Shown here: piece after piece, positions 10,445 through 21,720 of the stretch
Layout: each line of letters starts with the position of its first letter
Position numbering within the stretch: position 1 is the first letter of the stretch
DNA from: Zygnema cylindricum
Lineage: Eukaryota; Streptophyta; Zygnematophyceae; Zygnematales; Zygnemataceae
Direction of reading: 5' to 3'
Assembly: GCA_037447655.1 (NCBI GenBank)
Contig: JBBHKE010003086.1
Span: forward strand, 1-64,000
Length of the DNA: 64,000 nucleotides
Made by a program: the position numbers and the translations under genes
Notes under the pieces: model-generated
Seen by the model: the letters and a program-made list of their open reading frames with translations, nothing else
The model's database searches: none
Told to the model about the DNA's origin: nothing

Positions 10445-12539
10445 AGGGGAAAGTCATTTTGGTTACCCACGATAAGAATATTGATGAGACTAGGTCACCC
10501 GCAAATTTTGTATTGGTTGGTTTAAGCAATGATGCAATAGAAAGCAAACCGTAGATTTTGGAGAAGAATAAAAGAGTAACTAAAGGTTGAGAGTTTACCG
10601 CGATGGAAGATGTCAATCATTGGATGTAAGAATGAAGTAATTTTTTTTTCAAATGGAATTTCTTTTCTTTTTTCGTTTGTGTGTTGCTTTTTCCTCTTCA
10701 CATATGATCGATGTACATGTTTTCTGACGGGAGTACGTAGTGTATATAATGTGTATCAACATGTATAACGACAACTTTTAGTTATAGGCTCTATTGTATT
10801 TTTCAAGATTTTTGATTGCCTAAGTTTACAATCTTGATGGACTTGTTCTTGCACAATCTATCAATTTCTAAAAACCAAGAGTGAAACTGATTGAAACTGG
10901 TTTGATGAAAAACCACGTTTAAGAGAGTTCTATGCGAATATTTACATTTTTCTTTAAATAATTTGATTTGTTCGTCACGTCACCATGCCATTAGGGTTTT
11001 TGCACTTTTGCATCAAAGATATTAGTTATGTCGTTGATTATCTTGACGAAGGAAGTGAAGAAATCAAAGCACAATTTGCGTCATCATTTAATTTAGAATG
11101 TACGTTAGTCTATTGTTGTCCCCTTTTGAATTTATCGCCATGTCATACCAACTCATCTTGAAACATAAATGTCAACAACCTCGAGAGTGAGTTTAAAACA
11201 AAGCGAGACTTGATGAGCGATTGGGAAAACGTTTTTCCACACTCACACAAAATCGTTCACGTAAGGGATAAGTACACGCTATTTTTTTTTTTGGCATGTT
11301 GCATGCATGTACAGAAGAAAATTTGTAGGGGCCTCGAACCTCCGATGTTATATTTGAGTCTTTGCTTAGAGATTAAAGATTAACGCTTGGGCTCGGACTT
11401 AGAAACGAACTTTTCCTTCTTTAGTCTAAGAAGGAAGATTTGGGAATTACATAATTTTTGAATATTTGTGTGGGAAATTCGGTCACACATCGAGAGAACA
11501 TGGACCTCTCTCACTCCTTTCTACCGCCAACGTGTATTCGTTGCCTTTCAACGAGTGCAAGCCTCTTCTCATGGGACTCGTCGTCGCTCTCCTCCGACCA
11601 AGTACAAAAGTACAGAAGTGCAGTACGAGGCAAATGATAGGCGATGCCTCTCACGTATTCCACCGTGTGATCCGGTCCACATCCACGATCTTCAGGGTTG
11701 TGGACCTTAGTTTGTCATGTTGTTGGTCATCACCTATTTTAGTTTTCTTCTCTTTGCGGGTGGACATCCTTAGTAAAATTCAATTAAGATTGTTGGTGAC
11801 TCGTTTTAGTTAGCATTGTCATATATTTTCGTCATTTATACCTTTGCCTAATTTCTCTTTATTCCTGACATTTTTAGTAGTTTGAATTAGGATTGGTGGT
11901 GACTTGTTCTAGTGAGCGTGGTATTAGTGTGGACATTAGTGTTAATGTTTTTATTCCGCCATTAAGACATCTTTTATCTGAAAACATTAGTCGGACTGTT
12001 GAATCTGACCATTGCGATTGAAAGACAACATTCTCACCTTTTCTATTGACGTTCTCCAACTATTATAGGACACGTTCACACGGAGAAAAGATGTGCTAAG
12101 TGGCGAAAAACACATTAACACTAATAACGACAAACTTTGTAGTTTCTTAAGTTATGTTTTTAGTTTCACCATCCAACTTTTCAGTTTCTTATTTGACATC
12201 CACTTTTTTGGTTCATCGCGCTCTCTTAATAAACTTTCCGCATCTTCTGGTTTCCCATGTGCTCGGAAGGTTTTTAGTGTTTTACCATCTCGCTCTCTTA
12301 ACAAGGTTTTACATTGATAGAGAACAACGTCGCAATACGTCATAATTAGTACGGACCGCACGCTTGAAAATGAAACCTTTGAGGCAAAGATGTCCTATGT
12401 GCATAAAACGCACGGAGTAAACTAACGATTACTACGTACATTGCGAATAAAACAATTTCAGAATTTTAAAATTCGTAGGTAAAATTCGTATTTTTTTTGG
12501 ACTTTCAAATTTCAAAACTTTTCAATATTCAATACGCTA
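10445..12539. other. 3' flank of gene B and intergenic DNA
   Basis: 10445-11000 is the conserved 3' flank, and 11045-12350 matches 5110-5930 of unit 1. Positions about 11470-11710 have no match in unit 1 and hold two overlapping short ORFs (80 and 115 codons) with no recognisable domain; I do not call them genes. Confidence 0.5.
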
Positions 12540-12554
12540 AAAAACTAAAACGTG

Positions 12555-12990
12555 CAACAAACCAGCGACCAAACTGCCTCGTCGCTGAACCAGCGACCAA
12601 ACTTCCTGGTGGCTAGTATACAAGAACTTAGTGGGTTGAGGGTAGAATAGAGCAACTGCTATGGCTGCGATGTTCGACTAGCGCAGTTCGACTAGCGCAG
12701 CAGGGATGTCAGACTAGCGTAGCATGGCAGCATAGCAACGCAGCAATAGCAACGCTGCAGCATAACAATGCTATGCTATAGCGTAGCGTAGCATAGCAAC
12801 ACAACATGTCCTTGGCAACATAGCAACGCAGTAGGATGTGATTTAATTTTGTGCATTGCTAGTCTGAGTGTAGCACCCCCTGTGTGTTATTCATCACCCC
12901 TTTTACATGGTTGAACTAGCGACCAAACTGACTAGTTGCTGAACCAGCGACCATACTGCCTCGTTATTGGTACAACATGGCTTTGTTAAA
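12555..12990. repeat. Short dispersed repeats flanking the hAT transposase
   Basis: Four copies of ACCAGCGACCAAACT or close variants occur at about 12560, 12586, 12909 and 12939. Between them, about 12650-12840, is low-complexity TAGCG/AGCATAGCAACG sequence. Clustered short repeats in both orientations are typical of hAT subterminal regions, where transposase binds. That role is inferred from position only. Confidence 0.5.
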
Positions 12991-13400
12991 AAATGTCAAC
13001 GATAAAAAAAACCATGTCCACAATCAAAAATGACAAAGTTCACATTGAAGCAAATAAAAACAAACTTTGTATTAATCGGAGGGATATGGTTTAATTCTCA
13101 CCTAAAAAATATGTCAACTCATTGTAAGCTGTGAATACATATATCTCCCCTATCTCTCTTTACTCCAAATCTACGTCAAACATGTCTTCATCAAACTCCT
13201 CTTCTCCTACCTCCCCTTCCTCTTCCTCCCATGCTACCATTTCCTCTTCGTAACTAACATCTCTAGTATTCTGTAATAATCTGAGATTGCTAAAGACCCA
13301 AACCAAATCATTGGCTCTTTTAGCTATCAACCTGTTCCTTTTCTTAGAGTGAATATGGTCATAGGTTGACCAATTCCTCTCACATGAGCTGGCAACTGTG

Positions 13401-13512
13401 CACTGGGCAAGGATCCTAATTGCTCTGTGCACTGGGCAAGGATCCTAATTGCTCTGTGCACTGGGCAAGGATCCTAATTGCTCTGTGCACTGGGCAAGGA
13501 TCCTAATTGCTA
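13401..13512 (-). repeat. 29-bp tandem repeat, four copies, in hAT transposase
   Basis: Copies begin at 13401, 13430, 13459 and 13488 and contain CACTGGGCAAGGATCCTAAT. The three extra copies add 87 bp, which keeps the frame overall but brings in a stop codon. The coding frame before (13445-14020) and after (13160-13432) is the same. The junction residues ILAQCT recur on both sides. Confidence 0.93.
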
Positions 13513-13735
13513 ATTTTTGTAAGGTAGGGGTGACAGCCCCAAACTGCTGCCACCACTTCCACCGTGACATTCGCTTAGCACAAGTCTTTGTCACCTTCCT
13601 CCCAAATATGCCCTCAAAACCATAATACTTAGACAACTCAGGGTAGGCCGCAGCCTGGTCTGCCACAGTTGGTAACATCTTATCAAGCATTAATTGAAAA
13701 CCTTCTATTATTTTAACATTTGAAAGTTGATCATA

Positions 13736-13825
13736 GTCTGCACTTTGATACTCGGGGTCGAGTACAAAACCGGCAGCATAGTCTGCACTTTGGTACTCGG
13801 GGTCGAGTACAAAACCGGCAGCATA
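13736..13825 (-). repeat. 45-bp tandem duplication in hAT transposase
   Basis: Two copies, starting at 13736 and 13781 with one mismatch, encode a duplicated 15-residue segment (AAGFVLDPEYQSADY) in frame. Confidence 0.93.
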
Positions 13826-14114
13826 TATAGGGCTATGTGCCATCTCCCATCTAGCGATGAAAGACACTTTCAGCTCCTCCAAAATCTGCAGGCCTTCGTA
13901 ATTTCGTGCACCTCCATTGCTGGATAACTTCACCAAAAACTCCCCAATAGTGTAAAAACCATGATAAACCTTCCCCACATTTGGGCTCCCTTTGTCGCAC
14001 TCCCTCATCAGCCGCACCACAGGTACTCAAACTGTCAAAGCTTCAGTCACTCTCGTCCAAAACTTCGGGCTCAAGATAATGCCTTTGATCTTAGCACCTT
14101 CTACCTTGTATGTA

Positions 14115-14172
14115 GACTTCGATAACCACTGTTTGTAAGCATCGACTTCGATAACCACTGTTTGTAAGCATC
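14115..14172 (-). repeat. 29-bp tandem duplication in hAT transposase
   Basis: Two copies of a segment beginning GACTTCGATAACCACTG start at 14115 and 14144. The period (29 bp) equals that of the unrelated repeat at 13401. One extra copy shifts the frame. Confidence 0.92.
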
Positions 14173-15504
14173 ATCAAACATCAACATCTCCAAGCCATCC
14201 TTCACCTGTAAAAATCTTTGTAGCATGATAAAATTTGTAGCAAACCTGGTCTCACCAGGTTTTAAAAGCCTAAGTTTGGAGATTTTGTGGAACAAGGCTA
14301 CAAACATGTGATGATTCATGATAAATTTCAACACCTCTTTTGTCTCTCAAACATGTGTTGAAATAAATGATATCTTCCCCCAATCCTCCAACATTAGGTC
14401 CAATACGTGGGCAGCGCATGGCGTCCACGTGATAGAAGGATACTTTCCCACGAGTATCGAGGCGACAGCCTTGTTCACACTAGCAAAATCTGTCACAATT
14501 TGTACCAGATGCTCGACCCCCAACGTAATAACTCTTTTGTCTAACACCTGACAAATGCATTTAGCATCCTTGATTTTCCCTCGAGTGTCTTCCGTCTTGA
14601 GAAACATGTCACCTTTGGGGGTGACCGCTAGAATGTTTAAGAGAGGCGTATCATCTACGGCCGTCCAACCGTCTGATGTGATGGAGGCACCGGTGATTTT
14701 TATGGTCTCCATGTAGCTTGCCAAATCGTTAGTGATCCTTGCTTTCATCTCAGACAAAAGACGATTTCTCATGGCATTTTTGTGCGGTAACTTGTAAGAC
14801 GACCCTATTTAACTGTTGCCTTAAAATATGGATCGCCCAATAGTGTAAACGGCAAACCATTGACAAAGAAAGCTTTTGCCCATGCTACATCCACCTCTTA
14901 TTTGTTATGCATATTGAATACATTATTAACTCCTTGTACCTTGCTACTCTGGCTAGATCCATGACATTTAGTGAGTTCATCCAAATCGGATGTGACACGT
15001 TTCTGAGAGCCATGAGAAGATTTTGCGGTTTCTAATGCATCTAACTGCGCTTGCACCTTATCTGGACATAAAATGCAAGCTCTAATGCCCCCACTTTTAA
15101 CATTTCCAAGCAGATGATTTCTAATCCTAGTGGCTTGACCATTATATTCAAAATTGCAATATAGACAGATGCATTCTTTTATTTCTAAGTAGCTCTCCGT
15201 CTGGAGCCTTAACGTGCTCCTACTCAATTCCTCGTGGCCTAGGCATGGATGCCTCTGTTTTGGTTCGTGGAAGCTTCAAGGGTGGCTTCAATGACAAGTT
15301 TAATGGCCGATTTTATGGCGTCTCTAATGTCGGCTTCCTTGTGTAAGAGTGAAGGATAGTTCAAAATTCGCGCTTGAAAATGAATGTCTTTTTTTTTGAA
15401 AACGTCCGTACAATTTCCATACAACATGAGACGTACGAAATTTACGAAACACGTGAATACTACGTAGTTTTCGGAAAAAAATCCAAATCCGTACGAATTG
15501 GACA

Positions 15505-15924
15505 TCTATGCTTTGAGGTTCACTCCATAAACTAGAACAGAACCAGTACACTTTGACGCTCACACTGCCTTCCACAAGATTGTACAGTTCACAAGACGAC
15601 GTCACATCATAAAACTGCTATATTTTCACCAAGTCCTAATGGGACAGTTTACACGTGTTTGTAAAAATGTCGACGAGGACGTTCAGACTGTCAATGATCA
15701 TGTAGCTGTTCACACTGCGCACGTAACAAATCGTATGATAAATGCGATACATAAAAGTATAGCCGCACCGATAACGACAAAGCAAAGAAAGGCAATCTAA
15801 AAAGAGAGTCATGGTAAAAGAACAAAAACAAGAAAACATGGTCCATCATAACGTATGCATAACGTCATAAAAAGTACGAACGCAACATGGTACGGACAAA
15901 CAAACATGACGTCATGCGTGACCA
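15505..15924 (+). mobile_element. Non-autonomous DNA element E2, copy 2
   Basis: Uninterrupted version of the element at 5955-6680. It ends with AAACATGACGTCATGCGTGACC-type sequence and is followed directly by the truncated LRR gene D, so its insertion, or an associated deletion, removed the 5' half of that gene. Confidence 0.65.
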
Positions 15925-15925
15925 T

Positions 15926-16249
15926 TGAAATTTGTTGTGAACACTCCCAACCTTGAAGGGCTACTTCTAGATGCTTCATTAGTTGACTTATCAAATTACA
16001 AGATGAAACATCTAATTACGCTTTGTTTAAGAAGGCTTTCCTTACTTAATGCTTTAAGTAAAAAAAAATACAAAGTTTGTCGGAAGATTGTCTGTCGTTG
16101 CTGGAAGTAGAGCTCGAGTTTCAAATTGTGAAGGTGGATCCATTAGTTGCCATAGAATGTGTGACAGAAGTGACAAGTTGAAACCTTTGTATCCATATGT
16201 CAAATTTACACTTCCATGGAATTGTTGTTTAAAGTATGATTGCAATTGA
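15926..16249 (+). pseudogene. F-box-like/LRR gene D, 3' remnant
   Basis: The sequence corresponds to the last third of gene A (from KFVVNTPNL onward). It begins abruptly after element E2 and has small indels, so the frame breaks after ...LSLLNALSKKKYK. The tail encoding VAIECVTEVT and the terminal CTTCCATGGAATTGTTG block are still readable. No F-box part remains. Confidence 0.8.
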
Positions 16250-16740
16250 TGGAGGAAGTCTTTTTGGTTGCCCACTATGGGGAATAGGTATCAAAAGGAT
16301 TACGCATATTACCAGACATGGTATTGTTTGGATTAAGGGTGATGCAATCGACGACAATTGATAAATTTTGGAGAAAACTAAAAGAACATCTAACGGTTGA
16401 GAGTTTACCGTAATGTAAGATTTTATATAATTGGATGGTAGATTTTCCTTTCAAATAATTTTCTTTTATATTTTTAAAAGTTTGCGCGCTGCTTTTTTTT
16501 CTCCTAAAAAACCCTAAAAAAACATGTTAATTGGAGTGTATATAATGTTTATCAAGATGTATATTGAAAACTTTTAGTCATAAGCTCTTGTTGTATTCTT
16601 CAACTTTTGGATTTTGGATTGCCAAGTTTAAAGCGTGACGTACTTGTTTTTGCACAATTTGTTAATTCCAAAAAGAAAATTTAAACTTGTAAATTAAAAC
16701 ATCTAAACTGGCTTGACGACAAACGACGTTTAAGAGGGTG
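16250..16740. other. 3' flank of gene D
   Basis: Clear homologue of 2810-3290 (shared TTTTTGGTTGCCCACTATGG, CTTCAACTTTTGGATTTTGG, ACGACGTTTAAGAGGGT). It runs directly into the CCCTCT tract. Confidence 0.75.
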
Positions 16741-17430
16741 GCTCCCTCTCCCGCTCCCGCTCCTTCTCCCTCTCCCTCTCCCTCTCCCTCTCCCTCTCCC
16801 TCTCCCTCTCCCTCTCCCTCTCCCTCTCCCTCTCCCTCTCCCTCTCCCTCTCCCTCTCCCTCTCCCTCTCCCTCTCCCTCTCCCTCTCCCTCTCCCTCTC
16901 CCTCTCCCTCTCCCTCTCCCTCTCCCTCTCCCTCTCCCTCTCCCTCTCCCTCTCCCTCTCCCTCTCCCTCTCCCTCTCCCTCTCCCTCTCCCTCTCCCTC
17001 TCCCTCTCCCTCTCCCTCTCCCTCTCCCTCTCCCTCTCCCTCTCCCTCTCCCTCTCCCTCTCCCTCTCCCTCTCCCTCTCCCTCTCCCTCTCCCTCTCCC
17101 TCTCCCTCTCCCTCTCCCCCTCTCCCTCTCCCTCTCCCTCTCCCTCTCCCTCTCCCTCTCCCTCTCCCTCTCCCTCTCCCTCTCCCTCTCCCTCTCCCTC
17201 TCCCTCTCCCTCTCCCTCTCCCTCTCCCTCTCCCTCTCCCTCCCCCTCCCCCTCCCTCTCCCCCTCCCTCTCCCTCTCCCTCGTCCCTCTCGCTCGTCCT
17301 TCTCTCCCTCGTCTCGCTCTCTCCCTCTCGTTCTCGTCCCCGTCCCCGTCTCGTCCCCTCCCCCTCCCCCTTCCCCTCCTCCTCCCCCTCCCCCTTCCCC
17401 TCCTCCTCCCCCTCCCCCCTTCCCCTGCTG
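16741..17430 (+). repeat. Long (TCCCTC)n hexanucleotide tract with variant end
   Basis: Roughly 80 near-perfect copies of CCCTCT span about 16765-17240, with one phase slip near 17116. They are followed by diverging CCCCTC/CGTCCC sequence to about 17430. On the minus strand this is GGGAGA, i.e. regularly spaced G3 runs. The long Ser-Pro and Arg-Gly/Arg-Glu ORFs in it are artefacts of the repeat. Confidence 0.97.
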
Positions 17431-17865
17431 ATTCCCGTGGCGTGACATCTGTCTTTGCTTCAACTCAAGGTGAGAAAAACATGGCAGATCAGCATAACTG
17501 GAAAAGTACACTTTAACTTATTTATGTCAAGAGAAAAAGACAAAACCAAAGTTGTAAACTGACACCCGACCGACCGACCGTAAGACGTCTTTTTTTTGTG
17601 AATTATAAAAATACTGCAGTTTTCTGAAAGATTAAACAGTGGGAAATGTAGAACCTTGGTGAGGAAATGATCAACATGGGTGGAAGATTTGACGATATTT
17701 GAAGAAGACAATATCGTCCTCGATACTTCGAGTGAAAATAGATGTTAAGTTTTGTGTTTTTGTGACTTGCCCGATTACCGAGAAGTGACACGCGTCGTTT
17801 TGAATAAGTAAAGTTTTGATTTGGCCCTTCTTGGATCGATGAGGAGTGGTGGGGAGGTATTGAAT

Positions 17866-20800
17866 GGGGATTGGACAATATATTGACGATTGGAGGAGGA
17901 ATTGAGGATCGGAGGACGATTGGGCATAAAGGATGTATTAAAAATTGGAGGAGGAATCGGGGATTAGAAAATGAAATGGGGATTGGAGGAGGAAATGAGG
18001 ATTATAGGAGGAATTTGGGATTTAAGGTGGAATTAGGGAACAGAGGAGGAATTGGAGATTAAAGGAAGAATCGGGTTTCGAGGACAAAATGGGGATCGGA
18101 GTAGGGATTGGAAATTGGACGACAATTTGAGGATTAGAGGAGGAATTGGGGATAGGGAAGAATCTGAGGATTAGAGGAGGAATTGGGGATAGGGAAGAAT
18201 TTGAGGATAAGAGGAGGAATTGGGGATAGGGAAGAATTTGAGGATTAGAGGAGGAATTGGGGATAGGGAAGAATTTGAGGATTAGAGGAATTGGGGATAG
18301 GGAAGAATTTGAGGATTAGAGGAGGAATTGGGGATAGGGAAGAATTTGAGGATTAGAGGAGGAATGGGGGATAGGGAATAATTTGAGGATTAGAGGAGGA
18401 ATTGGGGATAGGGAAGAATTTGAGGATTAGAGGAGGAATTGGGGATAGGGAAGAATTTGAGGATTAGAGGAGGAATTGGAGATAGGGAACAATTTGAGGA
18501 TTAGAGGAGGAATTGGGGATAGGGAAATTGAGGATTAGAGGAGGAATTGGGGATGGGGAAGAATATGAGGATTAGAGGAGGAATTGGGGATAGGGAAATT
18601 GAGGATTAGAGGAGGAATTGGGGATAGGGAAGAATATGAGGATTAAAGGAGGAATTGGGGATAGGGAAGAATTTGAGGATTAGAGGAGGAATTGGGGATA
18701 GGGAAGAATTTGAGGATTAGAGGAGGAATTGGGGATAGGGAAGAATTTGAGGATTAGAGGAGGAATGGGGGATAGGGAAGAATTTGAGGATTAGAGGAGG
18801 AATTGGGGATAGGGAAGAATTTGAGGATTAGAGGAGGAATTGGGGATAGGGAAGAATTTAAGGATTAGAGGAGGAATTGGGGATGGGGAAGAAAGGATTA
18901 GAGGAGGAATGGGGGATAGGGAAGAATTTGAGGATTAGAGGAGGAATAGGGAATAGGGAAGAATTTGAGGATTAGAGGAGGAATTGGGGATTGGGAAGAA
19001 TTTGAGGATTAGAGGAGGAATTGGGGATAGGGAAGAATTTGAGGATTAGAGGAGGAATTGGGGATAGGGAAGAATTTGAGGATTAGATGAGGAATTGGGG
19101 ATTTAAGGTGGAATTAGGGAACAGAGGAGGAATTGGAGATTAAAGGAAGAATCGGGTTTCGAGGACAAAATGGGGATCGGAGTAGGAATTGGAAATTGGA
19201 CGACAATTTGAGGATTAGAGGAGGAATTGGGGATAGGGAAGAATCTGAGGATTAGAGGAGGAATTTGGGATAGGGAAGAATATGAGGATTAGAGGAGGAA
19301 TTGGGGATAGGGAAGAATTTGAGGATTAGAGGAGGAATTGGGGATAGGGAAGAATATGAGGATTAAAGGAGGAATTGGGGATAGGGAAGAATTTGAGGAT
19401 TAGAGGAGGAATTGGGGATAGGGAAGAATTTGAGGATTAGAGGAGGAATTGGGGGATAGGGAAGAATTTGAGGATTAGAGGAGGAATTGGGGATAGGGAA
19501 GAATTTGAGGATTAGAGGAGGAATTGGGGATAGGGAAGAATTTGAGGATTAGAGGAGGAATTGGGGATAGGGAAGAATTTAAGGATTAGAGGAGGAATTG
19601 GGGATGGGGAAGAATTTGAGGATTAGAGGAGGAATGGGGGATAGGGAAGAATTTGAGGATTAGAGGAGGAATAGGGAATAGGGAAGAATTTGAGGATTAG
19701 AGGAGGAATTGGGGATTGGGAAGAATTTGAGGATTAGAGGAGGAATTGGGGATAGGGAAGAATTTGAGGATTAGAGGAGGAATTGGGGATAGGGAAGAAT
19801 CTGAGGATAAGAGAGGAAATTGGGGATAGGGGAGAATTTGAGGATTAGATGAGGAATTGGGGATTTAAGGTGGAATTAGGGAACAGAGGAGGAATTGGAG
19901 ATTAAAGGAAGAATCGGGTTTCGAGGACAAAATGGGGATCGGAGTAGGAATTGGAAATTGGACGACAATTTGAGGATTAGAGGAGGAATTGGGGATAGGG
20001 AAGAATCTGAGGATTAGAGGAGGAATTTGGGATAGGGAAGAATTTGAGGATAAGAGGAGGAATTGGGGATAGGGAAGAATTTGAGGATTAGAGGAGGAAT
20101 TGGGGATAGGGAAGAATTTGAGGATTAGAGGAGGAATTTGGGATAGGGAAGAATTTGAGGATTAGAGGAGGAATTGGGGATAGGGAAGAATTTGAGGATT
20201 AGAGGAGGAATTGGGGATAGGGAATAATTTGAGGATTAGAGGAGGAATTGGGGATAGGGAAGAATTTGAGGATTAGAGGAGGAATTGGGGATAGGGAAGA
20301 ATTTGAGGATTAGAGGAGGAATTGGGGATAGGGAAGAATTTGAGGATTAGAGGAGGAATTGGGGATTGGAAGACGCATTCGGGACTGAATGGGTGAGTGG
20401 GGATAGAGGATGAATTGGAGATTCCAGGAGGAATTTAGAATAGATGAGGAATTGGGGATAGGGAAGAATTTGAGGATTAGAGGAGGAATTGCGGATAGGG
20501 AAGAATTTGAGGATGTAGAGGAGGAATTGCGGATAGGGAAGAATTTGAGGATTAGAGGAGGAAAAAGGGATTTGAGTAGGAATCGGGAATTAGAGGAGGA
20601 ATTGGAGATCGACAGAAAAAATAGAGATAGGGGAGGAATAGAGTATCGGTGGAGGATTTGGGGTTTGGAGTAAAAATTGGAAACCGGAGATAGAATTGGT
20701 GACTGGAAGACAATGGGAATAGGGAGTAATTGGGGATTGAAAGGGGGGGTTGGAGGATTGGAGGAATTGGAGATTGGGGGGGAATTGACGATAGGAGGAG

Positions 20801-21720
20801 GAATTTGTGATAAAGGAAAAAATGGGATATTGGAGTCAGAATTGGGGATTGGAGGAGGAATTGGGGATTAGAAGATGTGATGGAGATTGGAGGAGGAAAA
20901 AAGGATTAAAGAAGGGATTTGGGATTGTAGGAAGAATTGGGGACAGATGAGGAATTCGAGATTGAAGGAAGAATCGGAAATTCGAGGACAAAATGGGGAT
21001 TGGAGGACTTGGGAAATGGTGCAGGAATAGAAGATTGGAGGAGGTATTGGGGATTGGATGAGGATTCGGGAATTGGAGTAAGATTTGTTAATTGGAGAAT
21101 TCGGGGATCGGAGGAGGAATTTTGGATTAGAGGAGAAATTGAAGATTGGAGGAGGAATTCGTGATTGGAGGGAAAATTGGGGATTTAAGGAGGAATTGAA
21201 GGTTAGAGGGGGAATCGATGATAGAGGAGGAATTGGAGATTGAAGGATGTATTGGAGATTGGAGGACGAGATTGGGCTCGGAGGAGGAATTTACGATTGG
21301 AGGAGTATTGGGAATTGAATGAGGAATTGCGGATTGGGGGAAGATTTGGAGATTGGACAAGGGATTGGGGACTGGAGGAGGAATTGGGGATTGGAGTTGG
21401 AAATGAAGAGAAAGAAGGAATTGGGAATTGGAGGAGGGACTGGCGATTTGAACAGAAATTTGGGATAGGACGTGCATATGGGGGATAAAGGAGGAATATT
21501 GGGGATTAGAGGAGGAATTCAGGATTGGAGGAGTTGAAGATGGGGGGGGGATTGGAGGAGAAATGGGGGATTGGACGAGGATTCAAAAGGAGAAATTGGG
21601 TATTGAAGGAGGAATTGAGGATTGGAGGAAGAATTGGGGATAATGGAGGAATTGAAGATTGGAGAAAAAATTAGGGGTTCGAGGAGTAGATGGGGATTGG
21701 AAGAGAAACCGACGAGGGAG
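17866..21720 (+). repeat. Purine-strand minisatellite, 37-bp unit with higher-order structure
   Basis: From about 18120 to 20370 the array is dominated by a 37-bp unit combining GAGGATTAGAGGAGGAATTG and GGGATAGGGAAGAATTT. The edges (17866-18120 and 20400-21720) hold more diverged 18-20 bp GGATTGGAGGAGGAATT units. A distinctive 115-bp block starting TTTAAGGTGGAATTAGGG recurs at 18021, 19102 and 19864, giving higher-order repeats of about 1081 and 762 bp. The plus strand has almost no C. Confidence 0.95.

Larger units (their letters stand above)
6865..12440 (+). repeat. Segmental duplication unit 2 (F-box/LRR gene unit)
   Basis: Tandem counterpart of 105-5990 with the same block order. It lacks the polypyrimidine minisatellite seen in unit 1 but retains a longer region upstream of the gene (8700-9430). 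Boundaries are approximate because both ends fade into E2/hAT sequence. Confidence 0.75.
13160..15505 (-). pseudogene. hAT-family transposase (BED finger / DUF659 / C-terminal dimerisation)
   Basis: Read on the minus strand, pieces appear in the order of a plant hAT transposase. First comes a BED-type zinc finger (14898-15227; CLYCNFEYNGQ...RIRNHLLG...C). Next is the region before the core (VAWAKAFFVNGLPFTLL, about 14790-14870). A DUF659-like block follows (14347-14772; ITSDGWTAVDDTPLLNILAV...HVLDLMLEDWG), then a middle region (14101-14334 and 13445-14020). The C-terminal hAT dimerisation domain (13160-13432; CERNWSTYDHIHSKKRNRL) ends in an acidic tail. Stops and frame changes separate the pieces, so it is inactive. 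Three internal tandem duplications contribute to the damage (separate entries). In an active element this enzyme cuts and pastes DNA with 8-bp TSDs. The hAT-type MITE at 6069 has the right TSD length, but no sequence link to this transposase is shown. Confidence 0.85.

Noticed and set aside
11466-11813. Small gene in the gene B 3' region (80 and 115 codons)
   Set aside because: Two overlapping frames, no domain, absent from unit 1; no support beyond an open frame.
13401-13512. CRISPR-like array of 29-bp repeats
   Set aside because: The repeats are contiguous without spacers and lie inside a eukaryotic transposase gene.
16741-17430. Telomere or interstitial telomeric repeat
   Set aside because: The unit is CCCTCT, not plant CCCTAAA or CCCTAA.
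16681-17511. Long ORFs encoding Ser-Pro (plus strand) and Arg-Gly/Arg-Glu (minus strand) repeats
   Set aside because: They are translations of the CCCTCT hexamer tract; any frame is open, and nothing flanking suggests a gene.
20410-21488. Glu/Gly/Ile-rich ORFs in the purine array
   Set aside because: Compositional artefact of the GGAGGAATTGG repeats.
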